64,000 nt of DNA from Virgibacillus aidingensis (GCF_010994035.1 NZ_WIXN01000006.1:62001-126000), one strand, 5' to 3'. Shown: positions 1 through 9,981, counted from the stretch's first letter. Program-made: numbers and translations. The notes: generated by a model not told the origin, from the sequence alone.

Positions 1-348
1 GTTTTGAAAACCTGGTTTTCCGAGCCGGACGGCTGGATGAAGGAAAGGATTGCCGATCATCAGGCCATCCGCGATGATTTGGTTGCAAAATTGCACGCTG
101 CGGAAGGGTTTAAAGTAAGAGCTGCAGAGGCTGGCAGCTATCTGTTCCCGAGCATTCCCGAATTAGGTGTTTCCATACATGAATTCGTTAAGGTGCTTCG
201 TCTGCAAGCCGGTGTTACAGTAACTCCCGGTACAGAATTTGGACCGCAGTTTAATCATAGCTTCCGCATCAATTTTTCACAGGATCATCAAGCAGCAGTT
301 GACGCCATTGACCGGGTCATTCAGGTCGTGGAGGCGAATCGCAAATGA
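1..348 (+). CDS. PLP-dependent aminotransferase, class I/II, C-terminal part (partial)
   Basis: Only the last ~115 residues lie in the window and the reading frame is open to the left edge, so the gene begins outside. The text shows the C-terminal small domain of fold-type I aminotransferases: AGSYLFP, then VKVLRLQAGVTVTPGTEFG and SFRINFSQD. The arginine of SFRINF is in the position of the residue that binds the substrate carboxylate in this family. Substrate cannot be decided from this fragment. The TTG at position 4 should not be taken as the start, because the fold would then lack its PLP domain. Its stop overlaps the next gene start (ATGA at 345), so the two are translationally coupled. 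Confidence 0.85.
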   Translation, partial: VLKTWFSEPDGWMKERIADHQAIRDDLVAKLHAAEGFKVRAAEAGSYLFPSIPELGVSIHEFVKVLRLQAGVTVTPGTEFGPQFNHSFRINFSQDHQAAVDAIDRVIQVVEANRK

Positions 349-782
349 GCAAATCCAGGGAAAAAAATAACCCTGTTCCGCAGGGTAACTATGTTCCGGC
401 TTCACGGTTTGGAAATATTGTTTATACAGCCGGAATGACACCTAGAAAGAATGGCATACTGCTGCAGAGCGGAAAAGTAAAAACAACGGAGCCGCTTTCA
501 GCCTATAAAGAAGCAGTCAGGCAGGCAGCAGCCAATGCACTGGCTGCCGCGGAAAATACATTTGTGGACCAGGAGCGGCTGGAGCAGGTACTCCTATTAA
601 ATGTTTATGTGAATGCGGAAGAAAGTTTTCAGGAACATACCAGCCTGGCAGACTTTGCATCTGAATATCTATTGGAAACATTGGGCGATGCAGGTGTTGG
701 GAGCCGCGCCGCGATCGGTACGGCATCCTTGCCGGACAACGCGCCGGTGGAGATTCAACTGGTTGCTGGAATTACTTCATGA
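345..782 (+). CDS. RidA/YjgF-family protein
   Basis: 145 residues matching the RidA (YjgF/YER057c/UK114) family, trimeric proteins of which the archetype hydrolyses reactive enamine/imine intermediates released by PLP enzymes. Visible family features are the N-terminal PQGNYVPASRFGNIVYTAGM segment, the central VLLLNVYVN strand and the SRAAIGTASLP loop with the arginine usual for RidA-type deaminases. Coupling by a 4-bp overlap to an aminotransferase gene fits a role in clearing intermediates from that enzyme; that is inference. This member is the longer ~145-residue kind rather than classic ~125-residue RidA, so activity on 2-aminoacrylate is not assured. Confidence 0.85.
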   Translation: MSKSREKNNPVPQGNYVPASRFGNIVYTAGMTPRKNGILLQSGKVKTTEPLSAYKEAVRQAAANALAAAENTFVDQERLEQVLLLNVYVNAEESFQEHTSLADFASEYLLETLGDAGVGSRAAIGTASLPDNAPVEIQLVAGITS

Positions 783-867
783 AAAAATGCATGATATTTT
801 CTTTTACAAGATAGATTACGTAGTCATTTACATGAGAAATAAGACCGGGAAAAGGAAAAATTAGTGG

Positions 868-929
868 AACCTTCTCTGTCTGACATCACCTGTCTAACCG
901 CGGCACAGATATGGCAGAGAAGGTTTTTT
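868..929 (+). terminator. Rho-independent terminator after the RidA gene
   Basis: An 11-bp stem AACCTTCTCTG / CAGAGAAGGTT is followed by a run of T. It ends the aminotransferase-RidA operon and separates it from the convergent rsmI. Confidence 0.8.
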
Positions 930-964
930 GTTATACGAAAAGGTGATTTGCATTATATGGAAAT

Positions 965-1846
965 TTAATCCGTTTTCCCCACATGATATGCCTGATAAAT
1001 CTCCCGCTTCGGCACATTCCTGTCCAATGCGACCTGTTTAATCGCCGCTTTACTCGAATAAATTTCTTTTTCCATATAACGATCAACATGTTCTTCTATC
1101 GATAAATACTGCCACCATTCAGTACCCTCATTTTTTTCCGCTTCCTTACTGCCTTCAACGATAATGCAAAATTCCCCTCTAAGCTCATTCTTTTCCGACC
1201 AGGCAATCAATTCATCCATCGTTCCCCGGACATACTCTTCAAATCGTTTGGTCAGCTCTCTGGCGATGGCCGCCTTACGCATTCCAAATATATCTTTTAT
1301 TGCGTGTAATGTATCCTTCAGCCTGTAAGGAGATTCATAAAATAAAAGGGTTGCCTGTAGGTTTTTCAGCTGTGCCAGCGCTGCTTCTTTATCTTTTTTC
1401 TTTCTCGGCAGAAATCCATAAAAATAAAATTCATCAGTCGGAAGTCCCGAGCCGATCAGCGCACATAATGCAGCGTTCGCACCAGGCAGCACTATCACCG
1501 GCAAATTCGACTCCGTTGCTGCCTGTACGATTTCAAACCCCGGATCGGATATTCCGGGCATTCCGGCATCACTGACGATAGCAATGGATTCTCCCTGTTT
1601 TAACTTTTCCAGAAGGTGTTCTTCCCTGGTCCTTTTATTATGTTCATGATAGCTGATTAAAGGAGTGGAAATATCAAAGTGATTCAATAGCTTTTTCGTA
1701 TTCCGGGTGTCCTCGGCTGCGATGACATCAACGGACTCCAATATTTTCAGTGCCCTGTATGTAATGTCCTCCAAGTTTCCAATAGGCGTGGGAACGACAT
1801 ACAGTGTCCCCTTATCCGTTTCTTCAAAGCTCTTTTGAATGTTCAC
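965..1846 (-). CDS. rsmI: 16S rRNA (cytidine1402-2'-O)-methyltransferase
   Basis: 293 residues of the tetrapyrrole-methylase fold. RsmI 2'-O-methylates C1402 of 16S rRNA in the decoding centre using SAM. The N-terminus shows GTLYVVPTPIGNLEDITYRA and then AAEDTRNTKKLLNHF, both typical of RsmI; a glycine-rich SAM-site segment IAIVSDAGMPGISDPG follows, then LPGANAALCALIGSGLPTD. Length is normal. It overlaps the end of the upstream GIY-YIG gene, as in the B. subtilis yabB-yazA-yabC order, so it is the last gene of that operon. Confidence 0.95.
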   Translation of the reverse strand: MNIQKSFEETDKGTLYVVPTPIGNLEDITYRALKILESVDVIAAEDTRNTKKLLNHFDISTPLISYHEHNKRTREEHLLEKLKQGESIAIVSDAGMPGISDPGFEIVQAATESNLPVIVLPGANAALCALIGSGLPTDEFYFYGFLPRKKKDKEAALAQLKNLQATLLFYESPYRLKDTLHAIKDIFGMRKAAIARELTKRFEEYVRGTMDELIAWSEKNELRGEFCIIVEGSKEAEKNEGTEWWQYLSIEEHVDRYMEKEIYSSKAAIKQVALDRNVPKREIYQAYHVGKTD

Positions 1847-2117
1847 TGCTACTCACTTCCTTCAGCATCGTGCGGATCAGCTGTAATTTTCCTTTTCTGC
1901 CCAGCTGCTTAATCTCATATTCCTTTTTCATTGCGGCTTCCTTCGTTGGAAAACGTTCCACATACACCACTTGAAACGGTCCTCTGCCCCTTGTATATTT
2001 CGCGCCTTTTCCTTCAGTATGCATTTTAAGACGATGTTCCAGATCATTGGTATAGCCTGTGTAGAATGTATTATCCTTGCATTTTAATATATAAACAATA
2101 TGTTCATGTGCGGTCAT
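1824..2117 (-). CDS. yazA: GIY-YIG domain protein YazA
   Basis: Small GIY-YIG nuclease-fold protein of the UPF0213/YazA family, 97 residues from the chosen ATG. The fold signature is visible as [18 protein letters not shown] with the following LEHRLKMH and KYTRGRGP; the C-terminal half includes [12 protein letters not shown]. The biological role of this family in Bacillaceae is not established. I chose the ATG at 2117 (MTAHEHIVY) because AGAGGAAA lies just upstream and the length then matches YazA. An in-frame ATG at 2162 would add 15 residues lying inside the upstream gene. The end overlaps rsmI. Confidence 0.85.
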   Translation of the reverse strand: MTAHEHIVYILKCKDNTFYTGYTNDLEHRLKMHTEGKGAKYTRGRGPFQVVYVERFPTKEAAMKKEYEIKQLGRKGKLQLIRTMLKEVSSSEHSKEL

Positions 2118-2850
2118 AAATAATTTCCTCTGCTTCTTTTGTATAGTTTCCATCTTCTTCATAAATATATAAAGGCGGCAAAATTTTCAAATCCGGTTTC
2201 CCGTCGCGGACACCTTCCACAAGCAGCATGTTTGCATCCCTTCCTTTTTTCGGGTAAACAAGCTGAATACGTTTTGGCTCCAATTTACAGGAGCGGAATA
2301 ATGCGATGATATCCGCCAGCCTGCCCGGACGGTGCACCATCGCTACCTTTCCCCCGGGCCGTACATGCAGTTTGCACGCCTTCACTACGTCCTCAAGTGT
2401 ACAGTAAACTTCATGGCGGGCGATCGTCAAAAATTCATTCTGATTATGCTCATTTTTAGAGGGAGTGCGAAAATATGGCGGGTTGCATGTTACTACATCA
2501 AAATTGCTTTGCCCCAATACCGGCTGCATTTCTTTTAAATCCCCGTGTATGGCACTTAGTTGATCCGTAAGCTCATTTAAATCAAAATTCCTTACCGCCA
2601 TCTGATAGATGCGTTCCTGGATTTCCACGCCGGTGATTTTTGCATTGGTCCGTTTAGAGAGCAGCAGGGGGATAACGCCATTACCCGTACATAAATCCAA
2701 AATCCTGCCCTTTTTAATTGGTACATAGGCAAAATGGGCAAGCAATACAGCATCAAGCGAAAAAGAAAACGCCGTCGGACTCTGGATAATCTTCATGCTT
2801 TCATCCGCCAGCAAATAATCCAATCTTTCATCATCATATAATTGTACCAT
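2104..2850 (-). CDS. trmN6: tRNA1(Val) (adenine37-N6)-methyltransferase-like protein
   Basis: Class I SAM-dependent methyltransferase of the TrmN6/YabB group. The SAM motif I is [16 protein letters not shown] and the catalytic amino-methyltransferase motif is NPPY in VVTCNPPYF, both clear. The N-terminal [14 protein letters not shown] is also typical. E. coli TrmN6 makes m6A37 in tRNA1(Val); the Bacillus homologue YabB is assigned by similarity. The start at 2850 ([14 protein letters not shown]) is preceded by GAGAGG. Longer in-frame starts run into a repeat element upstream and are less likely. It is cotranscribed with yazA and rsmI. Confidence 0.9.
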   Translation of the reverse strand: MVQLYDDERLDYLLADESMKIIQSPTAFSFSLDAVLLAHFAYVPIKKGRILDLCTGNGVIPLLLSKRTNAKITGVEIQERIYQMAVRNFDLNELTDQLSAIHGDLKEMQPVLGQSNFDVVTCNPPYFRTPSKNEHNQNEFLTIARHEVYCTLEDVVKACKLHVRPGGKVAMVHRPGRLADIIALFRSCKLEPKRIQLVYPKKGRDANMLLVEGVRDGKPDLKILPPLYIYEEDGNYTKEAEEIIYDRT

Positions 2851-2872
2851 GATTGATCCTCTCTTTTGCAGC

Positions 2873-2921
2873 ACAGGGACGGTTCTCCTGTCGCAGCTGC
2901 AGCAGGAGAACCGTCCCCGTG
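2873..2921. repeat. Dispersed inverted repeat, family B copy 1
   Basis: A perfect palindromic element with arms GGGACGGTTCTCCTG and CAGGAGAACCGTCCC and a short GC-rich centre. It sits in the gap between yabA and the methyltransferase gene. The same arm sequence recurs near 5.6, 56.4 and 57.5 kb. Confidence 0.85.
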
Positions 2922-2922
2922 T

Positions 2923-3273
2923 TTACGATGTTTTATTGAAAAAATCCAGGCAGAAGATACAATCTTCCTGTCTTGGACTGCCGAATTCAAAGTTGCAAAT
3001 ATGGAAGCCTTCTTCATATAATCTGGCTAAGTTATCATAGCCCTCTTTTGGAGAACTGTCGGATCGTTTCTTTTTATGTGTATTGTCTTCCTCTTTTTCT
3101 TCCGCTTCCCCGAAATGTTCGCGTAAATGATGGTTTTCCATGGCCAGCCGGTGATTTTCTTCCAGTAATTCCCCTAACTTATTCTTCAGGTCGCCAAGCT
3201 GTTCATATAGTTCCCCAATCTGTTTCTCCATATCAGAGACTTGGTCAAATATTTTTCTCCGATTGTTATTCAC
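2923..3273 (-). CDS. yabA: Replication initiation control protein YabA
   Basis: 116 residues. YabA restrains DnaA by binding DnaA and the DnaN sliding clamp. An N-terminal leucine-rich coiled coil ([20 protein letters not shown], about residues 14-50) mediates tetramer formation in the family. After a charged linker, a C-terminal zinc-binding domain shows FHICNFEFG and CIFCLDFF, supplying the conserved cysteines. It lies directly downstream of yaaT, as in B. subtilis. The stop is next to a dispersed repeat. Confidence 0.93.
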   Translation of the reverse strand: MNNNRRKIFDQVSDMEKQIGELYEQLGDLKNKLGELLEENHRLAMENHHLREHFGEAEEKEEDNTHKKKRSDSSPKEGYDNLARLYEEGFHICNFEFGSPRQEDCIFCLDFFNKTS

Positions 3274-3287
3274 GCCTACTCACTCCA

Positions 3288-4115
3288 TTATTTTGCGGCT
3301 TGCGCAACCATACCTTCATTGATGAGTTCATCCAATGTATACTCAATCACCCGTTCATTTTCACCGTTAATTTCTATTTGGATCAGCCGCTCCAGCATGT
3401 TTAATCCAATCACTTTTCCTTTGCCATATGGTGTTTTTAAGGTCTCGCCAATATCAGGAAGTTCACGCTTAGCTTGTTCGTACTCATCATTTTCATACTT
3501 TAGGCAGCACATCAGCCGGCCGCATAGTCCGGAGATTTTTGCCGGGTTTAATGATAAGTTTTGATCCTTTGCCATTTTAATAGATACTGGTTCAAAATCT
3601 CCCAAAAACGTGGAACAGCAAAGCATTCTGCCGCACGGGCCAATGCCTCCCAGCATTTTTGCTTCATCCCGTACACCGATTTGTCTCAGTTCAATACGGG
3701 TCTTAAACATGGAAGCAAGATCCTTTACTAAATTACGAAAATCAACGCGTCCATCTGCCGTAAAATAAAATATGATTTTATTCCGGTCAAATGTGAACTC
3801 TACGTCTACTAGATTCATATCCAGCTCATGCTCTTTAATCTTTTTCGTGCAAGCCTCCAAGGCTTCCTCAGCCTGTTCCTGATTTTCCACTACGGTTATT
3901 TTATCCTTCTCTCCGGCCAGGCGGATAATCTTTTTCAGCGGCAGTACCACATCCTCTTCATCCACCTTCTTATCAACAAGCACGACCTTCCCGAACTCAA
4001 TGCCCCGAACCGTTTCCACAATAACATAACTGTCCAGTTCAACAGGGACATCACCCGGATCGAAATAATATATTTTACCCGCTTTTTTAAAGCGGACACC
4101 TGTAACTGTAATCAA
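3288..4115 (-). CDS. ricT: PSP1-domain protein RicT (YaaT)
   Basis: 275 residues with a PSP1 domain. In B. subtilis RicT (YaaT) joins RicA and RicF in an iron-sulfur-containing complex that acts with RNase Y in mRNA maturation and influences Spo0A phosphorylation, competence and biofilm. The cysteine clusters used for the clusters are visible: GPCGRMLCCS in the middle and GLCGRLMCCLKYE further on. Start and length match the family. It sits between holB and yabA, the usual order. Confidence 0.93.
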   Translation of the reverse strand: MITVTGVRFKKAGKIYYFDPGDVPVELDSYVIVETVRGIEFGKVVLVDKKVDEEDVVLPLKKIIRLAGEKDKITVVENQEQAEEALEACTKKIKEHELDMNLVDVEFTFDRNKIIFYFTADGRVDFRNLVKDLASMFKTRIELRQIGVRDEAKMLGGIGPCGRMLCCSTFLGDFEPVSIKMAKDQNLSLNPAKISGLCGRLMCCLKYENDEYEQAKRELPDIGETLKTPYGKGKVIGLNMLERLIQIEINGENERVIEYTLDELINEGMVAQAAK

Positions 4116-4122
4116 TCCTATT

Positions 4123-5112
4123 TCACCTCTTTAGTTGAAGTGTAAGCTGTTCCATCACTAATGTCGGATGGACATTTTGCTTCAATTTTCTTTTTGCCTG
4201 TAAAATAGCCTGCAGGTTGTCTATGATGCTTTCCTGCGAAAAAGACAATGCAGCTCTTTGCAATAAATCACTATTTGCCCGGAAAAATACAAGCTGTTCT
4301 TCATTGCCGATATGATAATAAAGAATATCCTTCCATGCCAGTAGCATGACGTCCAGACCTTGTTCCTGCTCGCTTCTTTCTTTAAAGTGCGGCATCCAGG
4401 AGGAGTGGATAAAAAGATAAGCATCCTCAGGATAATTTACAAGCTTTTCAATCAATTGTACCACTAGTTTTAAGGCTGAGGCAAACCAGTCATCAGACTT
4501 CCAGGCTACCGCCTCATCTATACTGTTCGTCAGCGCGCTCATCAGTACCGCATGCTGCTCGGGCATTCCTTCATCCATTAACTTTTTTTGAAATTTTTTC
4601 GGGTTAAGCGGCTGCAGGTCAATTACCTGACATCTGGAGCGGATCGTTGGTATGATGGCGCTGCTGTTTTCCGTAAGCATGATGGCTGTCGTTTGTCTGG
4701 ACGGCTCCTCCAGAAATTTTAAAATCCGGTTGGCAGCATTTAATGTTAATGTATCTGCGGCTTTAATAATATAAACCTTTTTATTGGACTCCAGTCCGGA
4801 GTATGTAAATTCCTTTTGCAGGTTTTTGATCTGTTCTATTTTTATAGATTGACCGTCAGGCACTATCCAATGCACGTCAGGATGGTTTCCGGAATCGATT
4901 CTTTTGCACATTTGGCAGGTATGACACGGTTCCAGCCCGTCTTTATCTGTACAAAATAAGCCCTTTGCAATTAATGATGCAATGGCTTCCTTTCCTGTCC
5001 CCCGTTCACCTTGAATGAGGTAGGCATGAGAAACACGGCCTTTTTTTATGCTGTTTGTAATAATCCTGCCTGCCAATGGCTGAACTTCTGCCACTTCAGA
5101 CCATGTTTTCAT
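4123..5112 (-). CDS. holB: DNA polymerase III subunit delta'
   Basis: 329 residues, the delta-prime subunit of the clamp loader. The N-terminal AAA+ region has a P-loop-like GERGTGKEAIA, followed by a zinc knuckle CTDKDGLEPCHTCQMC and sensor region TLTLNAANRILKFLEEPS. The conserved SRCQVIDLQPL closes the AAA+ core; the C-terminal helical collar is present. It precedes ricT by 7 bp and follows yaaR in the conserved tmk-yaaQ-yaaR-holB-yaaT order. Confidence 0.93.
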   Translation of the reverse strand: MKTWSEVAEVQPLAGRIITNSIKKGRVSHAYLIQGERGTGKEAIASLIAKGLFCTDKDGLEPCHTCQMCKRIDSGNHPDVHWIVPDGQSIKIEQIKNLQKEFTYSGLESNKKVYIIKAADTLTLNAANRILKFLEEPSRQTTAIMLTENSSAIIPTIRSRCQVIDLQPLNPKKFQKKLMDEGMPEQHAVLMSALTNSIDEAVAWKSDDWFASALKLVVQLIEKLVNYPEDAYLFIHSSWMPHFKERSEQEQGLDVMLLAWKDILYYHIGNEEQLVFFRANSDLLQRAALSFSQESIIDNLQAILQAKRKLKQNVHPTLVMEQLTLQLKR

Positions 5113-5147
5113 TGCTGCTCCTCCTCTCCCATACTCCTTAACAATTA

Positions 5148-5582
5148 TTACGTATATATATTAATCAGCAGCCCTTTGATTTCACCGATCAGGCCCAATA
5201 TATCCACTGATTTCTTTTCCTGATTCATGACTTCTTCCGTTAATTCCATCAGTTTTTCATCAATATATTTTACAACCGTCAATTGACGGGTTTGCCCATC
5301 AATTCCAAAGCTGTGGGACTGTTCCAGATCCATTCCTTCTTTGACCGCTTTTTGCAGGAAGCCTTTCACCATTCGCTTGAACTTGGCCAGATCGCGGAAA
5401 GAACGAAAACGTGCAAGCTTATTCCCCTGTGCGGTAATATCCTTCATTAATTGCTGGAATTCCTGTTCATTCACCTGATGCATCCGGGACTGAAACGTCT
5501 TATAAAATTCATTCGCGGTACTTTTAGATGGCCGTGTATACGCCGTATCCGATTGTGTTTTCAACTCATGGCCGATTTTCAT
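5148..5582 (-). CDS. yaaR: DUF327 family protein YaaR
   Basis: 144 residues from the chosen ATG (MKIGHELKTQSDTAY), close to B. subtilis YaaR. It is a soluble, largely helical protein of unknown function (DUF327); the block FRSFRDLAKFKRMVKGFLQKAVKEG is its recognisable core. I chose position 5582 because GGAGGAGGG lies just upstream; the longer frame upstream enters a dispersed repeat. Conserved neighbour of the c-di-AMP receptor gene and holB, which is the only functional hint. Confidence 0.9.
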   Translation of the reverse strand: MKIGHELKTQSDTAYTRPSKSTANEFYKTFQSRMHQVNEQEFQQLMKDITAQGNKLARFRSFRDLAKFKRMVKGFLQKAVKEGMDLEQSHSFGIDGQTRQLTVVKYIDEKLMELTEEVMNQEKKSVDILGLIGEIKGLLINIYT

Positions 5583-5614
5583 CCATCCAGCCCTCCTCCT
5601 GCAACATGGGTGCA

Positions 5615-5689
5615 ACATAGGGACGGTTCTCTCGTTTTATTAGACTGAATTTTTCATCAAATGCAGCAACAGGAGTACCGTCCCTATGT
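5615..5689. repeat. Dispersed inverted repeat, family B copy 2
   Basis: Outer arms ACATAGGGACGG and CCGTCCCTATGT bracket a ~50-bp centre containing TTCTCTCGTTTTATTAG and AACAGGAGTA. The element fills the yaaQ-yaaR gap and touches the yaaQ stop codon, so the operon must be read through it. Confidence 0.8.
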
Positions 5690-5690
5690 T

Positions 5691-6663
<973 letters not shown>

Positions 6664-6681
6664 GTCATTTCTTCCCCTTTT

Positions 6682-8088
6682 TTACTGCCGAAATATCATC
6701 ATGCCGTGCTTATTCCACTTCTGGATGGACACGCCCTGCGCTTGCAAATGCTTGATCATGTCCATATGTGCTTCCGTCACTATTTCTCCTTTGAGAATAA
6801 GCGGTATGCCTGGTGGATAGGGAATGATGGCTTCTGCTGCTATATATCCTATTGCCTTATGAAAAGGCACCAATTCCTGTTTTATTTGATGCATTTCCGA
6901 ATAAGATAACTCCAATTCCTGCATCGGATTTAAAAATAGATCGTTCCTTACTATTGTACCATGATTGGCCTGTTTTTTTAATTGCCCATTGACTGTTTTT
7001 ATCGTTTTTTCCAGCCTTTTAATGTGTGCAAAGGGGGCTAGTCCATGAATAAATAATATCTGATTATGTGTAATGAGCTCCGGATAAACTTTTTCCTGTT
7101 CAAAAAGTGCTGCCGTTTCTTTTGCGGAAATGCCCTTTTTTACCTGCAGTGTCAGCTTTAAAGGATCATCAGAAGGAACAAGCTGCCAATGGTCAGCAGC
7201 CTGCAGCCTCTTTTTTACCTGTACAGCGCTCTCCAAGACTTCTTGTATTTTTTGAAAATGCATGGATGCTAAAAAATACCGTGATATATCCAATGAAGCC
7301 ATTATCGGATAGGAAGGACTGCTTGACTGCACCATTTGCAAATAATAACCAAGCTTCTCTTTGGAAATACGCGATGACTTCACATGCAAAAAAGCCCCCA
7401 TCGTCATGGCCGGCGCCATTTTGTGGGCAGACTGGACTACTGCATCCGCGCCCAGGAAAAGAGCAGAGAGAGGAAATGGCTCCCCGAGGGAGAAATGCAC
7501 GCCATGCGCTTCATCCACGAGCACGGGAATATCGCGTTCATGTGCTGCCTCGATCATCTCCTGAATAGGAAAGGTTTTTCCAAAATAATCAGGGTAGGTA
7601 AGCATCACGGCTCTGGCCTCCGGATGCTCCTGAAGTGCCGTTTCCAGCGTATGTATTTCCGGATTGGTATAACGGCCAACTGTCTCATCATATCCAGGAG
7701 AAATAAACACCGGATGTGCCCCGGCCAATTCCAGTCCATTCAAAATCGATTTATGGCAATTGCGCTGCACGATCACTTTATCTCCGCTGGAGCAAGCCGC
7801 CAGAAGCATCGCTAAATTCCCGGCAGTGCTTCCGCCTGTAAGAAAGAAAGTATGGTCTGCTTTAAAAAAATCCGCCGCCAGCTGCTGTGCTTCAGCAATA
7901 GCCCCTGTTGGGGAATGCAGATCATCCAGACCCGGCAGCTCAGTCAGATCCAGTTTTAAAATCCGGTCATAGAAATCCTTGGCGGGATAGATCTCCCCAT
8001 TTTTATGTCCGGGGACATGAAAAGATATCGGCTCTTGTTGTGCGAAATGGATTAATGTCTCGTACAAAGGCATTTGCTTCTGGTTCAT
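6682..8088 (-). CDS. yaaO: Orn/Lys/Arg decarboxylase family protein YaaO
   Basis: 468 residues, fold-type I PLP enzyme of the Orn/Lys/Arg decarboxylase family. The N-terminus has the family segment SFHVPGHKNG. The PLP-binding region includes FLTGGSTAGNLAMLLA, the aspartate in VLVDEAHGVHF and the lysine of QSAHKMAPAMTMGAFLH that forms the Schiff base. The C-terminal domain has the GYIAAEAIIPYPPGIPLILKGE block. Actual substrate is unproven for YaaO; B. subtilis SpeA is the arginine decarboxylase. It lies just upstream of tmk as in B. subtilis. Confidence 0.9.
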   Translation of the reverse strand: MNQKQMPLYETLIHFAQQEPISFHVPGHKNGEIYPAKDFYDRILKLDLTELPGLDDLHSPTGAIAEAQQLAADFFKADHTFFLTGGSTAGNLAMLLAACSSGDKVIVQRNCHKSILNGLELAGAHPVFISPGYDETVGRYTNPEIHTLETALQEHPEARAVMLTYPDYFGKTFPIQEMIEAAHERDIPVLVDEAHGVHFSLGEPFPLSALFLGADAVVQSAHKMAPAMTMGAFLHVKSSRISKEKLGYYLQMVQSSSPSYPIMASLDISRYFLASMHFQKIQEVLESAVQVKKRLQAADHWQLVPSDDPLKLTLQVKKGISAKETAALFEQEKVYPELITHNQILFIHGLAPFAHIKRLEKTIKTVNGQLKKQANHGTIVRNDLFLNPMQELELSYSEMHQIKQELVPFHKAIGYIAAEAIIPYPPGIPLILKGEIVTEAHMDMIKHLQAQGVSIQKWNKHGMMIFRQ

Positions 8089-8226
8089 TCATAATCTCTC
8101 CGTGTTCATTTTCGATTAAAATAAAAGTGACCGGTGAAATATAATAAATCACGAACGAGATCACTGCGTGTTTTTGTATAAATATTAATATCTGTTAAAG
8201 GAATAAGCTAATCTCTAAACAAGGCT

Positions 8227-8907
8227 CTACTCATTAGCATGATCAATTGGAATAAAATGATATTCCCAATGCGTCCTGCATTCATATAATTTGTAAAATC
8301 CCTGGAATTCGTCTTTTTCCATATATCCACATTGCTGACGGGCATTGTTAAAAACATCTTGCACTTCATCTTCTGAAGCTCTATAGTAGCTTAAGTCCGG
8401 AAAGACATCAATCCATGCCTGATCAGCATTTTCGTCATACCTTGATTTCAATTCATAAATACGTACACCTTTTTCCCCTTCATCCTTCACTACTTTTATT
8501 TCACTCTCATTATTTTCACCATTTTCCCCGGCGATTTCCATGAAATCTTCCAGTATATCTTTATTTTTCAGTTCAGTATTACTTACGACAACATCATCTT
8601 CACCTGGAACATATTCTTCCAGAGGTTCTTCCTTGCTTTGTTCCTCATATTGGGAATCCTGGTTTTCCTCTTCCTGTTCGGAGTATGTATCTCTGGAAGC
8701 ATTGGATTCTGTTGCTTGATCTTCGCTGGATGAATCCTGTGTATCTCCTTGTTCAGAGGAGTTATCATTTGTATTTTGTTTTGCGCTGCTGTTTGCTGAA
8801 TTGCTGTCTGAATCAGCACTTGGCTCCTCAGGTGAGTTTCCGCAAGCAGTCAATGTAACTATGAGTAGTGTGAACACTACGGTTAAAAACTTGTGATTGT
8901 TATTCAT
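8227..8907 (-). CDS. Putative lipoprotein of unknown function
   Basis: 226 residues from the ATG at 8907. A signal peptide ends in a lipobox LTAC, so the protein is probably anchored on the outer face of the membrane. Then comes a ~95-residue low-complexity linker rich in Ser, Asn, Asp and Glu. The last ~110 residues are a more ordered acidic domain with three cysteines (one in QQCGYMEK, one in YECRTHWEY plus the lipobox one). I recognise no family. A longer frame upstream lacks a ribosome site and would hide the lipobox. It is not part of the usual synteny between yaaO and csfB. Confidence 0.75.
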   Translation of the reverse strand: MNNNHKFLTVVFTLLIVTLTACGNSPEEPSADSDSNSANSSAKQNTNDNSSEQGDTQDSSSEDQATESNASRDTYSEQEEENQDSQYEEQSKEEPLEEYVPGEDDVVVSNTELKNKDILEDFMEIAGENGENNESEIKVVKDEGEKGVRIYELKSRYDENADQAWIDVFPDLSYYRASEDEVQDVFNNARQQCGYMEKDEFQGFYKLYECRTHWEYHFIPIDHANE

Positions 8908-9411
8908 TAAAACACTGCCTTTCCTCTTTAATCTGCAATAGGGAACAGCTGCTCTTATACGTGATAATAGCATTAATCCAACTTTGATTCTACTACAATA
9001 AGGACATAGATTCTTTAGCATTAAATTGAATTACCCCAAGGCATCGATCCTTCCCATATACCGTTACTGCTGCTTCATGTTTACCGAGTGAACTGCAACA
9101 ATTGATTCCTGAGATGTTTTCCCATCATTACCTGCACTTCGAACCATGTCTTTGCCATTATACTTTAATAGTGGTATCTGTTTCTAAATAAAATTTTCCC
9201 TGGATTTTCTAATCGATTTTAAATAACTGTCCATTTGCGTATAAATAATGCAAAATTGGACCGGCATTGCGTTTAATGAGCTCACCGTCATTCAATGGTA
9301 TCCCTCAATCCCTCTTTATCATTATAGACGGAAAAGTGATAAAAAAGATACGGAAGTTTTTAAAAATAATATTATGGGATTAATGAATATGCAAGATAGT
9401 TTTACACCAAC
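8908..9411. other. Intergenic region without a convincing gene
   Basis: About 500 bp upstream of the lipoprotein gene. A 73-codon open frame on the plus strand (9248-9469) has no ribosome site, no family resemblance and runs through the csfB terminator, so I do not call it. The B. subtilis genes xpaC and yaaN, which lie between yaaO and csfB there, are absent here. Confidence 0.6.
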
Positions 9412-9443
9412 AAAAAAAGTCTTTGCGAACAAAGACTTTTTTT
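9412..9443 (-). terminator. Terminator after csfB
   Basis: Stem AAAGTCTTTG / CAAAGACTTT with a CGAA loop and A/T runs on both sides, starting right at the csfB stop. It could work in both directions. Confidence 0.8.
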
Positions 9444-9629
9444 CTATGAATATAATTTTGGTTTCGTAACATTTTTTAGTTTATGCAAATAATATTTATA
9501 TTTTTCTTCTCTTGGTTCCGTATGAATCATATTGTATTCACAATCCGTACAGATAAACATGGTATACAAATGAATTCCCTTTGCCTTTTCTTCTTCACAA
9601 ATGCCGCAGCGCTGAATCATTTTTTTCAT
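9444..9629 (-). CDS. csfB: Anti-sigma factor Gin (CsfB)
   Basis: 61 residues. CsfB/Gin inhibits sigma-G (and sigma-E in the mother cell) during sporulation. The zinc-binding arrangement is clear: RCGICEEEKAKGIHLY and FICTDCEYNMI supply two CxxC pairs, as in the Gin family. The C-terminal helix KYKYYLHKLK is also typical. It lies next to bofA as expected for this locus. An alternative start three codons downstream (MIQRC) is possible. Confidence 0.9.
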   Translation of the reverse strand: MKKMIQRCGICEEEKAKGIHLYTMFICTDCEYNMIHTEPREEKYKYYLHKLKNVTKPKLYS

Positions 9630-9714
9630 GTCCCCACCTCCGTTAGAAACTAGTATCTCCGAATCTAACGTATCTTATGCAGGGAAACTCAAAAACTTTA
9701 ATTTTATTACTCCA

Positions 9715-9981
9715 TTACGGGATGATAAATAAATGAATGGCTGCCAGTGAGGCTACACCAAACAAACCTAAAAATCCGGAAATTATGACCGTAAACAGAT
9801 TTATCGGAATGTGTAAACCAATGGCACCCCCGAAAACATTCACAAAAAATAAAAATAATATGCCTATACCAATTTTGATCGTCGTTTGTCCAATAAAGCG
9901 CATTGGTTTGACCGGGGCTCCCACGATTAATAATAAAACAATTAATGCAACCATGATTGTAATAACTACTGTAGAACTCAC
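9715..9981 (-). CDS. bofA: Sporulation protein BofA
   Basis: 88 residues, integral membrane protein with three hydrophobic segments (VVITIMVALIVLLLIVGAP, a central GIGILFLFFVNVFGG and a C-terminal GFLGLFGVASLAAIHLF). BofA, with SpoIVFA, holds the SpoIVFB protease inactive in pro-sigma-K processing. I chose a GTG at 9981 with AAAGGATGG upstream; this gives the usual BofA length. A longer frame up to 10104 extends into the upstream intergenic region without a good ribosome site. Confidence 0.88.
   Translation of the reverse strand: MSSTVVITIMVALIVLLLIVGAPVKPMRFIGQTTIKIGIGILFLFFVNVFGGAIGLHIPINLFTVIISGFLGLFGVASLAAIHLFIIP

Noticed and set aside
9248-9469. 73-codon plus-strand frame upstream of csfB
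   Set aside because: No ribosome site, no recognised protein, and it crosses the csfB terminator and 3' end.
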